NCBI GenBank assembly: GCA_033763845.1
Contig: JANRJR010000065.1
Location: 1 to 25,935, forward strand
Length of the DNA stretch: 25,935 bases
Reading direction: 5' to 3'
DNA from: DASZBR01 sp033763845
GTDB lineage: Bacteria > Pseudomonadota > Gammaproteobacteria > DASZBR01
In this document: in pieces, positions 15,326 to 23,558 of the stretch
Numbering within the stretch: position 1 is the stretch's first letter
How the letters are laid out: each line of letters opens with the position of its first letter
The notes under the pieces: generated by a model
The model's input: the letters and a program-made list of their open reading frames with translations, nothing else
Told to the model about the DNA's origin: nothing
Databases searched by the model: none
Position numbers and translations under genes: made by a program

Positions 15326-16137
15326 AACTTGAATTGTCTTCTATTTATTTTTTTGCCAGTGATGAAATTTTATTATTAAACGAAGCTATCGATCATACTA
15401 GACGATTAGCACACCAACACGGATTTCTAGAGCGCAAGATATTCGATGAAAATGTGGATATTTATTCCCGTTCGCTTTTTGCTGAAAAAGAAATTTTAGA
15501 ATGCGCTGTTTCAGGCAAAGTCTCTTCATCTCTTCAGCATTTAATTGAAAATTTCATCAATAAACCACCCGAAGATAAATTATTAATTATTACTGCCCCT
15601 AAAAAATTCCCGGCATTTTTAGAGAAACTCAAATCCAAAACAGCTTTTACGTTACTATGGCCTATTCCCGCCAAACAATTTCCAGGCTGGTTGAGCCAAC
15701 GCTTAAAAGCCGCAGGATTTAACGTATCTGCTCAATCACTACAACTATTGGCAGAAACCACTGAAAATAATTTATTGGCAGCAAATCAAGCGGTAGAAAA
15801 ATTAAAATTATTATATTCGTCCGGAAATTTAGATGATGCACAAGTCCTTTCGGCTATTACTGACGCGGCGCGTTACACGATTTTTGATTTAGCCAATGCA
15901 ATCAAAGAAAAAAATCTGTCGCGCATTAAAACTATTTTTGAGGGATTACGACAAGAAGATATTGAACCTCCCCTTCTCTTATGGATGCTCGCGCGAGAAT
16001 GCCGCCTTCAAAAACGCATCAATCTTTTTCCTCGGCTCTCTCGCATAGATGATATAATCAAAGGCATTTCTAAAGGTTTGTTGTGGCAAGAATTTGAAAC
16101 AGTATGTTTTTTAATGGCGGGGAGAAAAATACTATGA
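15322..16137 (+). CDS. holA: DNA polymerase III delta subunit, shortened
   Basis: HolA is the clamp-loader subunit that opens the beta sliding clamp. The 271-aa product is clearly shorter than the usual 330-345 aa. Domain II and the start of domain III are visible (WPIPAKQFPGWLSQRLKAAG; NNLLAANQAVEKLKLL; DAARYTIFDLANAI; PPLLLWMLARECRL). After LQKRINLFPR the sequence goes directly to IDDIIKG...LLWQEFETVCFLMAG, which is the family's last helix pair. About 40-45 residues of the collar domain are therefore missing. The N-terminus is also about 20 residues short. It overlaps lptE by 4 bp and nadD by 4 bp. The position between lptE and nadD confirms the identity. Confidence 0.88.
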   Translation: MKLELSSIYFFASDEILLLNEAIDHTRRLAHQHGFLERKIFDENVDIYSRSLFAEKEILECAVSGKVSSSLQHLIENFINKPPEDKLLIITAPKKFPAFLEKLKSKTAFTLLWPIPAKQFPGWLSQRLKAAGFNVSAQSLQLLAETTENNLLAANQAVEKLKLLYSSGNLDDAQVLSAITDAARYTIFDLANAIKEKNLSRIKTIFEGLRQEDIEPPLLLWMLARECRLQKRINLFPRLSRIDDIIKGISKGLLWQEFETVCFLMAGRKIL

Positions 16138-16652
16138 TAGCAATTTTTGGAGGAACATTTGATCCCATTCATTTAGGCCATCTACGCCTTGCATTGGAAC
16201 TTCAAGAAAAATACAAATTTAACGAAATTCGCTTTGTACCCTGTAAAAATCCTGTCTTCAACAAGAAACCTGCTGTTTCTTTAGAGCATCGCATTGCTAT
16301 GCTCAAACTTGCCATCAAAGATCAGCCGAATTTTGTTGTCGACGAAAGTGAACGTGACAGGTCAGGTCCATCTTATATGATAGACACTCTTCTCGACTTA
16401 CAGATTAAAAAACCTAACGAAAAATTTACGTTAATTTTAGGTAGCGACACATTTGAAGATTTTTATCGATGGCATTGCTGTGAAGACATTGTTACCTTGG
16501 CAAAATTACTCGTCGTTCCTCGAGGGGGAAATCAAACACTCCCCATCTCTTCTTCTGAGATTCGTAAACAGCTAAAACACAAAAAAAGCTCACGCTATTG
16601 GGTACCTGACACGGTCTGGAAATATATCCAGAAGCATGGCCTTTATCGTTAG
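16134..16652 (+). CDS. nadD: Nicotinate-nucleotide adenylyltransferase, shortened
   Basis: NadD joins nicotinate mononucleotide and ATP to give deamido-NAD in NAD synthesis. The nucleotidyltransferase motif GTFDPIHLGH lies at residues 7-16, and the second motif ISSSEIR at 138-144 is followed by RYWVPDTVWKYI and HGLYR. The start at ATG 16134 overlaps the holA stop (ATGA) and has GGGGAGA upstream. An earlier in-frame ATG at 16104 would add 10 unrelated residues. At 172 aa it is about 40 residues shorter than E. coli NadD. The stretch between VVPRGG and LPISSS, normally 30 or more residues, is nearly gone. Catalytic motifs are intact, so activity is likely. Confidence 0.92.
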   Translation: MIAIFGGTFDPIHLGHLRLALELQEKYKFNEIRFVPCKNPVFNKKPAVSLEHRIAMLKLAIKDQPNFVVDESERDRSGPSYMIDTLLDLQIKKPNEKFTLILGSDTFEDFYRWHCCEDIVTLAKLLVVPRGGNQTLPISSSEIRKQLKHKKSSRYWVPDTVWKYIQKHGLYR

Positions 16653-16672
16653 ACCTGTGCCATAATATAACG

Positions 16673-17020
16673 ATGCAATTGAAATCACTCACAACACTCA
16701 TTATTAAAGCCCTTGAGGAACTCAAAGGTTTAGATATTGTAACAATTAACGTAAAAAATCTAACGACTGTCACAGATGCGATGGTGATATGTACAGGCAC
16801 ATCCAATCGTCACGTCAAATCATTAGCAGATAATGTCGTTCAAAAAATGAAAGCAAAAAAAATACAACCTCTGGGTGTCGAAGGCGCAAAAGATGCGGAG
16901 TGGATTTTAATTGATCTAGGCGATGTAATTGTCCATGTGATGCAACAACGTGCACGTGATTTTTATGGCCTAGAACAATTGTGGGGACGAAAAACGTCAT
17001 CTAAAAAACGAGGAGCGTAA
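16673..17020 (+). CDS. rsfS: Ribosomal silencing factor RsfS
   Basis: This 115-aa RsfS/Iojap-family protein binds ribosomal protein uL14 and blocks subunit joining when nutrients are short. Characteristic pieces are DAMVICTGTSNRHVKSLAD, GVEGAKDAEWILIDLGDVIVHVM and the ending FYGLEQLWG. Length is normal. No clear ribosome site precedes the ATG. It sits 20 bp after nadD, as in most gammaproteobacteria. Its TAA overlaps the next ATG. The rlmH, mrdA and rodA genes that often follow are not here. Confidence 0.94.
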   Translation: MQLKSLTTLIIKALEELKGLDIVTINVKNLTTVTDAMVICTGTSNRHVKSLADNVVQKMKAKKIQPLGVEGAKDAEWILIDLGDVIVHVMQQRARDFYGLEQLWGRKTSSKKRGA

Positions 17021-17775
17021 TGGACCAACCGGTGATACCTCAGGCAATCGTTACCTGGGCCCTAATTATCGTCAGTGTATTTCTCGTCGCAGGTATTACC
17101 TATACATACACCAATCGCAATAAATTATTAACAGGTGTTTTTACCTTTCTGACCATTCTTACGGTTTGTATAATTGAATTGGTTGATTTCATAGATCTCA
17201 AACTCAGCGCATCTTTTTTAGGCGCTTATAATGAAAACAAAGTTGGTTATGTTGTTGCTGAACCTGGTTGGCGAATAATATTCCACGCCTGGCATATTTG
17301 GATTTTACCCGTGATAGGCGTTGCTTTTCTTGGGCTCGCTGCAATTATTAGCATTTTATTTTATAAGCTTTCAAATACACCAAAGGCAGAAATACTCACA
17401 CCTGCACCAGTAACCGCACCTCAACGCACCACCACACGCTCAGATCGCCTTAATACTTTTATGGCTATCGATGCGGCTAAGAAATCTTCGCAAGAAACGC
17501 AACAAAAACTCGCTGAAGCCTTATTAAAAAATGCATCGTATGAAGTTCAAATCAGTGATTTAAATTTAAAAGTTCGCGAGATAACTCGCGACTTTGAAGA
17601 GCATACCAAAACCTCAACAGAAGAAATTGAAATCCTTGAATTAGAACTTCGAGCAAAAACCAAAGAAAATCAGTATGTTATTGATCAGTTATCAGAGCGA
17701 AGTCGCGAATTGAAGCGCGCACAGGAAATGTTTGAAAAGTTAATGGAATTGCACAAAGGAGATAAACCCTCATGA
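17020..17775 (+). CDS. Three-helix membrane protein with coiled-coil tail
   Basis: The 251-aa product has hydrophobic segments at about 9-31, 37-57 and 89-115. A Pro/Thr-rich linker (120-142) and a long charged coiled coil (about 150-248) follow. The ATG overlaps the rsfS stop and has GAGGAG 5 bases upstream, so it is co-translated with the nadD-rsfS unit. The first 115 residues may form a small membrane domain with the coiled coil in the cytoplasm. I know no named family. It overlaps the downstream phosphatase by 4 bp, which suggests functional linkage. A structural or signalling role at the membrane is possible but unproven. Confidence 0.8.
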   Translation: MDQPVIPQAIVTWALIIVSVFLVAGITYTYTNRNKLLTGVFTFLTILTVCIIELVDFIDLKLSASFLGAYNENKVGYVVAEPGWRIIFHAWHIWILPVIGVAFLGLAAIISILFYKLSNTPKAEILTPAPVTAPQRTTTRSDRLNTFMAIDAAKKSSQETQQKLAEALLKNASYEVQISDLNLKVREITRDFEEHTKTSTEEIEILELELRAKTKENQYVIDQLSERSRELKRAQEMFEKLMELHKGDKPS

Positions 17776-18389
17776 TTATTTTTCAATCGCACTTAACAAA
17801 TTTAGATACGCTCAAAACAGAGTTGGTACGCTATTATGATACTGGCACTTACAATCAACAAATCACCAAAGCAGATCGAGAAGCAACTGCTTATTTATTA
17901 ACTCGTGTCAATCAAAACAAACTCTCTCGACAACCTAAAAAATTAGCGATTGTCTTAGATATCGACGAAACCAGCTTATCCAATTATCCGAATATGCTTC
18001 ACATGAATTTTGGTGGTAGCAGTCAAAATATTGAAGATGCCCTAAGAAAAGCACAAGATCCCGCTATTCAACCAACATTACAACTATTTAAAACAGCTGA
18101 AGCCAATAAAATTGCGGTATTTTTTATTACAGGTCGACCAGAATCGTTACGTTCAGCAACTGTAAAAAATTTAGATGCAGCAGGATATTCTGCTTATGAC
18201 GGTTTATATTTACGACCGGTTACAGACAAAAATCATTCTGTTATTCCGTTTAAATCCAGCACGCGCAAAACCATCGAAGCGAAAGGTTACGACATTGTAT
18301 TGAATGTCGGCGATCAAGAAAGTGATTTAGCGGGAGGATTTTCGGATACAACGGTGAAATTACCAAATCCGTTTTATTTTCTGGCGTAA
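17772..18389 (+). CDS. HAD class-B-type acid phosphatase, no signal peptide
   Basis: This 205-aa member of the HAD superfamily belongs to the acid phosphatase (class B) family. The nucleophile motif D63-x-D65-x-T67 (LDIDETSLSNY), motif II at T120 (FFITGRPES), Lys161 in PFKSS and motif IV GDQESD (180-185) are all present, as is the family ending LPNPFY. Relatives are normally secreted with a signal peptide before the NLDTLK segment. Here only seven residues precede it and none form a signal, so the enzyme is predicted to be cytoplasmic. ATGA overlaps the upstream membrane-protein gene. Substrate unknown; phosphomonoesters are likely. Confidence 0.87.
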   Translation: MIIFQSHLTNLDTLKTELVRYYDTGTYNQQITKADREATAYLLTRVNQNKLSRQPKKLAIVLDIDETSLSNYPNMLHMNFGGSSQNIEDALRKAQDPAIQPTLQLFKTAEANKIAVFFITGRPESLRSATVKNLDAAGYSAYDGLYLRPVTDKNHSVIPFKSSTRKTIEAKGYDIVLNVGDQESDLAGGFSDTTVKLPNPFYFLA

Positions 18390-18396
18390 TGTAATT

Positions 18397-19047
18397 TTAT
18401 CTTCCACGGGAAGGCTGCGATGACGCTTGATTCAATTCTTTATTGAGGCTATCCCACCCCAAAGCAATTTTAACGGCTTTATTAACAGGGACTGTTCCCA
18501 CGCCCGTTGCAGCTACGGTAACCATAAAAGATAAAACTGTAATAAGAGGAATAAATGCTGGAAACGCAGCGCACAGAAAAGCTGCTCCAATTATTCCACC
18601 TATCACCATAGAAATAGGCAATCCAAACAGTAATCCGGACAATGCAGAGTGTCGACCATATTTCGTCGCAACTTGTTCCCGCATATTTTTGTATTTGCCT
18701 AAATTCTCAGAATTTGGATTTCGAATATATTCAGCGGTAACATTCAAAACATTTGTCAAAAATTCTGTGCTCATTGGATTTTTAACTTGCAATTTTTTAA
18801 CTTCATCCAAAATCTTGTAAGCTATTGCTTGAGTTAACTTCATATTACTCAGCAACGGTGTATCAGATCTTTGCTCCAATACATCAACAGCTTCATCCGC
18901 CGAACCATAAGAAAGACTACTGTTTTGAAAATTATTCAAAACTGAATTAGAAATAGCCCATTCCATTGCTGTGCAAGCCGCAGCAAAATCTTGCTCCCGT
19001 TTTCTTTTTCTCTCGAAAAAACCTAAACTTGCTTGTTCAGCTGCCAT
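18397..19047 (-). CDS. Small accessory protein with C-terminal membrane hairpin
   Basis: The 216-aa product is soluble and helical up to about residue 130. Two closely spaced hydrophobic segments follow (about 135-160 and 164-185), rich in Gly, Ala and Ile, and then a short polar tail. A basic RKRKR cluster lies at 13-17. AGAGGGG precedes the ATG with good spacing. It converges on the phosphatase gene with 7 bp between stops. It lies downstream of the ankyrin-protein gene (41-bp gap), possibly one unit. The late membrane hairpin without a signal peptide is seen in some effectors that insert into host membranes; that is speculation here. No family recognised. Confidence 0.7.
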   Translation of the reverse strand: MAAEQASLGFFERKRKREQDFAAACTAMEWAISNSVLNNFQNSSLSYGSADEAVDVLEQRSDTPLLSNMKLTQAIAYKILDEVKKLQVKNPMSTEFLTNVLNVTAEYIRNPNSENLGKYKNMREQVATKYGRHSALSGLLFGLPISMVIGGIIGAAFLCAAFPAFIPLITVLSFMVTVAATGVGTVPVNKAVKIALGWDSLNKELNQASSQPSRGR

Positions 19048-19088
19048 AATTTAACCCCTCTGAGTAATAATGCGACGCAGATTTTATA

Positions 19089-20801
19089 TTATACGGCTTT
19101 CATTGTAACTGCCGGATTTACAATCATTTTTGCGATTTGGCGATTCAATGCTGCAGGCAGAGTTCTAAATAAAGATTGCCTGTGTTTTCCCAAACCTACA
19201 ACAACTGTCGCAGCTTTTTTCCGTTGGAAGTCCTCATCAGCGGCTTTTTTAACCAAACAGAAAATCTCAGAATTTTCCCCGTAACAATTTTTAGCTACCT
19301 CAACTGTACTTTGATTTACAATTGCACCGTGTACTAATAATAGTCTAACAATTTCAGTGTGTGCGTTCATTACAGCATAATGAAGAGCCCTGAAACCTTG
19401 CCCGTCAACTTTATTAACATCTCGGTTTCTTGGATTAGGGCTACTAATAAGTATTTTAAAAAGATTAGCGTCGCCATACTGAGCTGCATGCATTAAGTTG
19501 AAATACCTTCGACAATCACGCTTAACCACTGGAAGTTGCTCGAAGTCGGACCATTCTAGACATTCAATCAGGACAGGTCCCAGCCTACCCCTTCCGACCT
19601 CCAGGTGACAGCGGGAATAACCCATAAGTTTTCCTAAAGGAAAAACCATATTAATATGCAATAAATGCTCTCGGAAATCGCGGAGCTCATTTTTGCTCAA
19701 CATAACGCGCCAATTCGCATGATTAATATGAAGCATTTGCATCAACCCGTGCAAAATTATGTACTCTAATTTTTCTTTCAATTTTTCATCATAACGATAT
19801 GAATTCAGGAATACAGCGCATTTGCATACAATTTCAAAAATAGTTTTGAAATCGTTATATCTTTTCATCACGATTTTTGACTGCTCTAATGTCATTACTT
19901 TCAGAGAAAGAAATAGTGCTCCATTTTCTGACGGGAAGAAAAAATCATGCTGATGAGGGAATGCAATTATTCTTGCAATAACTCCAATAGTATCTTTCGC
20001 ATACATTAACTGGGATTGCGAACGTCTTTTTCGAATAATCCCCAAAAAGATAAGGGCTGCTTTTCGATTTTGATCCTCAAATTTTAATTTGTCCATAAGA
20101 CTTCCCTGCTCATTATGAGTTAAAAAAAATTCTTGCTTTTCTTTTTCATCCATATTTTTAAGTAATAGCCGCACTATGGATAAATAATTCGTATAAAATA
20201 GAAGTTTTTCTGGAGTATCACTATCACGACAGTATGCAAAAGCGGTCAAGATATCCATTCGGTCCACTTTTTTTCCGGCATTCAATAATTTTCTTACCGT
20301 AGTCAATAGTCCCTGTTGTATAGACTCATAGAGAGAAGTAGAAGCCCAGATTTCGCCACACACTTTATTTATTTTTTCAAATTCATCAGTAGATTCTACA
20401 CATTCGAATAGGAATGGCCCGATACACGAGTTCATAGTACTCTGTATGTTTCTTTCAAAAAGATAATTGTTGATTACGATCAAACAGACTTTTAGTTTAT
20501 TTGCTTCTTGAGGAGCATGTACTCTGAGCCAATTATAGCGGTTATAATGATCCATCCTAGCCATTCTAGAAAGTCCCGAAAACATCATTTCTTCAAGCGT
20601 ATCTTTTTCCCAGGGATTTATGTCAGTTTTATTGAAAGGATTCAGTGATGTTTTTACATTTGCGGCTTCTGCACATTTGATGGTCATTTGAAGAATAAGG
20701 AGATAATCTTCGGAATCATCAACAAATGCTGAGAAATCATGATAATTTCTAGCTGAAATAGCACGTTCAAAATTTTGTCTTATATCAATAACTTCATCCA
20801 C
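19089..20801 (-). CDS. Ankyrin-repeat protein with internal duplication
   Basis: The 570-aa soluble protein carries two recognisable ankyrin repeats at about 434-463 (FNLMHAAQYGDANLFKILIS) and 467-497 (GFRALHYAVMNAHTEIVRLL). Weaker ankyrin-like units lie at about 156-214. Both areas are preceded by the same signature (GPFLFECVE at 128-136; GPVLIECLE at 408-416), which indicates an ancient duplication of a module. Residues 545-562 (FRTLPAALNRQIAKMIVN) resemble an F-box-like or PRANC-like helix. Ankyrin proteins mediate protein binding and are frequent effectors in intracellular Legionellales. GGAGAA precedes the ATG. A GC-rich patch lies at 19576-19615. No secretion signal is visible. Confidence 0.82.
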   Translation of the reverse strand: MDEVIDIRQNFERAISARNYHDFSAFVDDSEDYLLILQMTIKCAEAANVKTSLNPFNKTDINPWEKDTLEEMMFSGLSRMARMDHYNRYNWLRVHAPQEANKLKVCLIVINNYLFERNIQSTMNSCIGPFLFECVESTDEFEKINKVCGEIWASTSLYESIQQGLLTTVRKLLNAGKKVDRMDILTAFAYCRDSDTPEKLLFYTNYLSIVRLLLKNMDEKEKQEFFLTHNEQGSLMDKLKFEDQNRKAALIFLGIIRKRRSQSQLMYAKDTIGVIARIIAFPHQHDFFFPSENGALFLSLKVMTLEQSKIVMKRYNDFKTIFEIVCKCAVFLNSYRYDEKLKEKLEYIILHGLMQMLHINHANWRVMLSKNELRDFREHLLHINMVFPLGKLMGYSRCHLEVGRGRLGPVLIECLEWSDFEQLPVVKRDCRRYFNLMHAAQYGDANLFKILISSPNPRNRDVNKVDGQGFRALHYAVMNAHTEIVRLLLVHGAIVNQSTVEVAKNCYGENSEIFCLVKKAADEDFQRKKAATVVVGLGKHRQSLFRTLPAALNRQIAKMIVNPAVTMKAV

Positions 20802-20882
20802 AACGGTTCTCCAAGCGTAAATTTAAACGAATTAGGTCTACGGGATTATGCCATAAAAACCCTAGATTTTGGGGGAATTGAA

Positions 20883-20919
20883 GGAGATCCTTCGACTCGC
20901 TACACTCGCTCAGGATGAC
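20883..20919 (-). repeat. Dispersed repeat, long copy
   Basis: On the minus strand the 37 bp begin GTCATCCTGAG and end GGATCTCC, as at 11657-11684, with a longer middle made of two similar GCGAGT-type units. It lies just 5 bp after the recG stop codon at 20924. With the short copy it indicates a small intergenic repeat family in this genome. Confidence 0.6.
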
Positions 20920-20923
20920 AAAA

Positions 20924-22984
20924 TCACACCCTCGTAAAGCGCTCTACATTCCCCAACCAGCGCTGGATGATAAGCGGGATAACCGGTGAATTTTTTACTA
21001 ACAACTCATCTGCTGTCTTTTGAATTTGATTGAACAGATGCTTATCTCGTTGCAGATCCGCTACGCGCATTTGGATATCGCCCGTTTGTCTAGTACCTAA
21101 TAATTCACCGGGGCCCCGTAATTCTAAGTCTTTTTCAGCAATAACAAATCCATCCTGAGACTCACGCATGACCTTTAAACGTTCTTGAGCAAGATGGGAT
21201 AACGGCTCTTGAAATAATAAAATACAATGACTTTCTTTACTGCCTCGCCCTACACGTCCTCGCAATTGATGCAATTGCGCTAAACCCAATCTTTCAGGAT
21301 TTTCAATGATCATGACGCTTGCATTGGGAACATCAACACCCACTTCTATTACAGTCGTGGCAACGAGAAGATCAATTTTTCCTGATTTAAATTCAGCCAT
21401 AATTTTTTCTTTTTCAGAATTTTTAATTTTGCCGTGTATTAATTTTATATTTAATTCTGGAAGAGATTTTTTTAATAATTCTTCTGTTGTCTGAGCTGCG
21501 CGATATTGTAATACATCGGATTCTTCTATCAGTGGGCAGACCCAATATATTTGCCTTTTTTCATGATGGGCTTTTTTTATTCTTTCTATGATTTCGTCAC
21601 GACGTGAGTGATTAATTAAAACTGTTTTTATAGGCGTTCGGCCTGGCGGTAATTCATCAATAATAGATGTTTCTAAATCTGCATAGAAAGTCATTGCTAA
21701 TGTTCTGGGAATTGGCGTTGCGGTCATCACTAATTGATGGGGAAAGCTGCCCTTTTTTTGCAGGGCTAATCGTTGTTCAACACCGAATCGATGTTGCTCA
21801 TCAATAATAATTAATCCTAATTTATTATATTCAACAGTATCTTGAAATAAGGCATGAGTACCAATGGCTATAATTTTAGGGTTATTTTTTAATGCTTCTA
21901 AATTGGCCTGTTTGTTTTTTGCGGTGGCTTTTCCACGAAACAATAAAACTGTAATATTAAAATCACCAAACCATTTTGAGAAATTAGCAAAATGCTGTTC
22001 GGCTAATAATTCTGTCGGCGCCATCAACGCCACTTGATGATTATTTTCCAAAGCGGTTAAAGCAGCTAATGCTGCAACAACGGTTTTTCCGGATCCGACA
22101 TCGCCCTGCACTAATCGCATCATCGGATGTGGTTTAGATAAATCAGCTTGAATTTCTTTGATAACTCTAGCTTGAGCTTTAGTTAATTTAAATTTTAATT
22201 GCGCCAAGAATTTATTCTCAAGATCTTTATTGGATTTGAAGATAGGTGAAACATTAAGCAATAATTTTTGACGCTTTTGACGCAAACTCAAATGATGCGC
22301 CAACAATTCTTCAAACGCTAGTCTAACTTGAGCTGGATGTTGTCTATTCTCCAATAATTCAATATTCGTGTTTGCATCAGGACGATGAACAAATCTAATA
22401 GCATCGTGAAGTAAAATATCTTGATCAGATAGAAAATCTTGGACATTATGGGGATTTAAAATCAGCAACGCTTGATCTGTCATTTTGCGCCAATGATATT
22501 GCGTTAAACCCTCTGTTGTTGAATAAATAGGGGTAAGATTTTTTTCAGGCGGTAAGTTATTATTAATTTGATATTCAGGATGAATTAAATTATATCCCTT
22601 TGTGCCATATTTAATCTCGCCAAATGCACGAATCAACGTACCATTTTCTAATTGATCTTGTTGTTGCTGCGTCATATGAAAAAATCGAAGATAAATCGAA
22701 CCTGAATTATCTGAAATAATATACGTAAATTGCGACGGCTTACGTGGACGACGCGTAATTTGAACATCCGTTATTTTTCCCTCAATAACAACCCAATCAC
22801 CAGGACGTGCCTGTCGAATCGGCGTTATCCGCGTTCTGTCTTGATAGCGATAAGGAAGATAAAATAAAATATCTTGAATAGTTAAAATCCCGCACTTTTC
22901 TAATAATTTTGCGAGTTTAGGGCCAACACCTTTTAAATATTGGCAGGGGATTTGCGACAAAAGTCGATGAGCTGTGGTATCCAT
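20924..22984 (-). CDS. recG: ATP-dependent DNA helicase RecG
   Basis: RecG remodels stalled replication forks and branched recombination intermediates. At 686 aa it is of normal length. The N-terminal wedge domain (LKGVGPKLAKLLEKCGI; FYLPYRYQDRT; OB fold to about 150) is followed by a superfamily-2 helicase core. The core has Walker A GDVGSGKT (about 295), the DEQH box (about 397), TATPIPRTLAMT, and the helicase C motifs ATTVIEVGVDVPNA and QLRGRVGRG. The only suitable ATG overlaps the upstream lipoprotein gene by 52 bp, so the two are translationally linked. It ends the rsmE-MCE operon. A GGAGAT-type dispersed repeat follows the stop. Confidence 0.96.
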   Translation of the reverse strand: MDTTAHRLLSQIPCQYLKGVGPKLAKLLEKCGILTIQDILFYLPYRYQDRTRITPIRQARPGDWVVIEGKITDVQITRRPRKPSQFTYIISDNSGSIYLRFFHMTQQQQDQLENGTLIRAFGEIKYGTKGYNLIHPEYQINNNLPPEKNLTPIYSTTEGLTQYHWRKMTDQALLILNPHNVQDFLSDQDILLHDAIRFVHRPDANTNIELLENRQHPAQVRLAFEELLAHHLSLRQKRQKLLLNVSPIFKSNKDLENKFLAQLKFKLTKAQARVIKEIQADLSKPHPMMRLVQGDVGSGKTVVAALAALTALENNHQVALMAPTELLAEQHFANFSKWFGDFNITVLLFRGKATAKNKQANLEALKNNPKIIAIGTHALFQDTVEYNKLGLIIIDEQHRFGVEQRLALQKKGSFPHQLVMTATPIPRTLAMTFYADLETSIIDELPPGRTPIKTVLINHSRRDEIIERIKKAHHEKRQIYWVCPLIEESDVLQYRAAQTTEELLKKSLPELNIKLIHGKIKNSEKEKIMAEFKSGKIDLLVATTVIEVGVDVPNASVMIIENPERLGLAQLHQLRGRVGRGSKESHCILLFQEPLSHLAQERLKVMRESQDGFVIAEKDLELRGPGELLGTRQTGDIQMRVADLQRDKHLFNQIQKTADELLVKNSPVIPLIIQRWLGNVERFTRV

Positions 22985-23553
22985 TCTTCTATTGCCTTGT
23001 TTGCAGCGTCGACGCCACCTTCAGGATCATTTGACGTCGTCGGAATCGCATAATTAAAATAACGGGTTCGAATAATATTTCCACTTACTTGATTAATTAA
23101 TTGTGCTTGAAGTGTAACCCGGTACACGCTGGGTTTTTGTGTAAAATCTTGCTGCATATTTAATATACGCACATCGAGTCGCTCATCTACATTTCCACCA
23201 AAGGGTGCTTGAACAACGGCATGAAATCTTCCTGAACGTGAAAGCGCTTCTGCAATGATGGGTTCTAACATTTGAGCAGGTGGCGCTGCCCACTGATTTT
23301 GTGAAAAATAATTAATACGCGATGAGGATAAATTATATGCCATTTGATCGGTGCTTAACCATCGAGGTGCGGTGGGGACAGAGACCAATAAGTTTTTCTT
23401 TGCATTCGTTGATACCGATTGTGCAGTACCTTGTGAAGGACTGGATAGTAAATAAGTTATGTTGGATTGTGTTTTTACGGGTTGGAGCACGCATCCACCC
23501 AGCAAAACAACACTGCCTAACAAAATACTATTGCGTTTTATGCCATGCATCAT
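22933..23553 (-). CDS. MCE-transporter auxiliary lipoprotein (PqiC/ABC_trans_aux type)
   Basis: The 206-aa lipoprotein has a signal peptide and lipobox L18-G19-G20-C21. The mature part fits the ABC_trans_aux family, for example YLLSSPSQ, then VSVPTAPRWLSTDQMAYNLS, YFSQNQWAAPP and a late DAANKAIEEW helix. Such proteins sit in the outer membrane facing the MCE protein and are thought to complete the lipid path across the periplasm. It follows the MCE gene by 5 bp with GGGGAG upstream. Its last 52 bases overlap recG in another frame. Confidence 0.85.
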   Translation of the reverse strand: MMHGIKRNSILLGSVVLLGGCVLQPVKTQSNITYLLSSPSQGTAQSVSTNAKKNLLVSVPTAPRWLSTDQMAYNLSSSRINYFSQNQWAAPPAQMLEPIIAEALSRSGRFHAVVQAPFGGNVDERLDVRILNMQQDFTQKPSVYRVTLQAQLINQVSGNIIRTRYFNYAIPTTSNDPEGGVDAANKAIEEWIPQLIDFCRKSPANI

Positions 23554-23558
23554 ATAAG

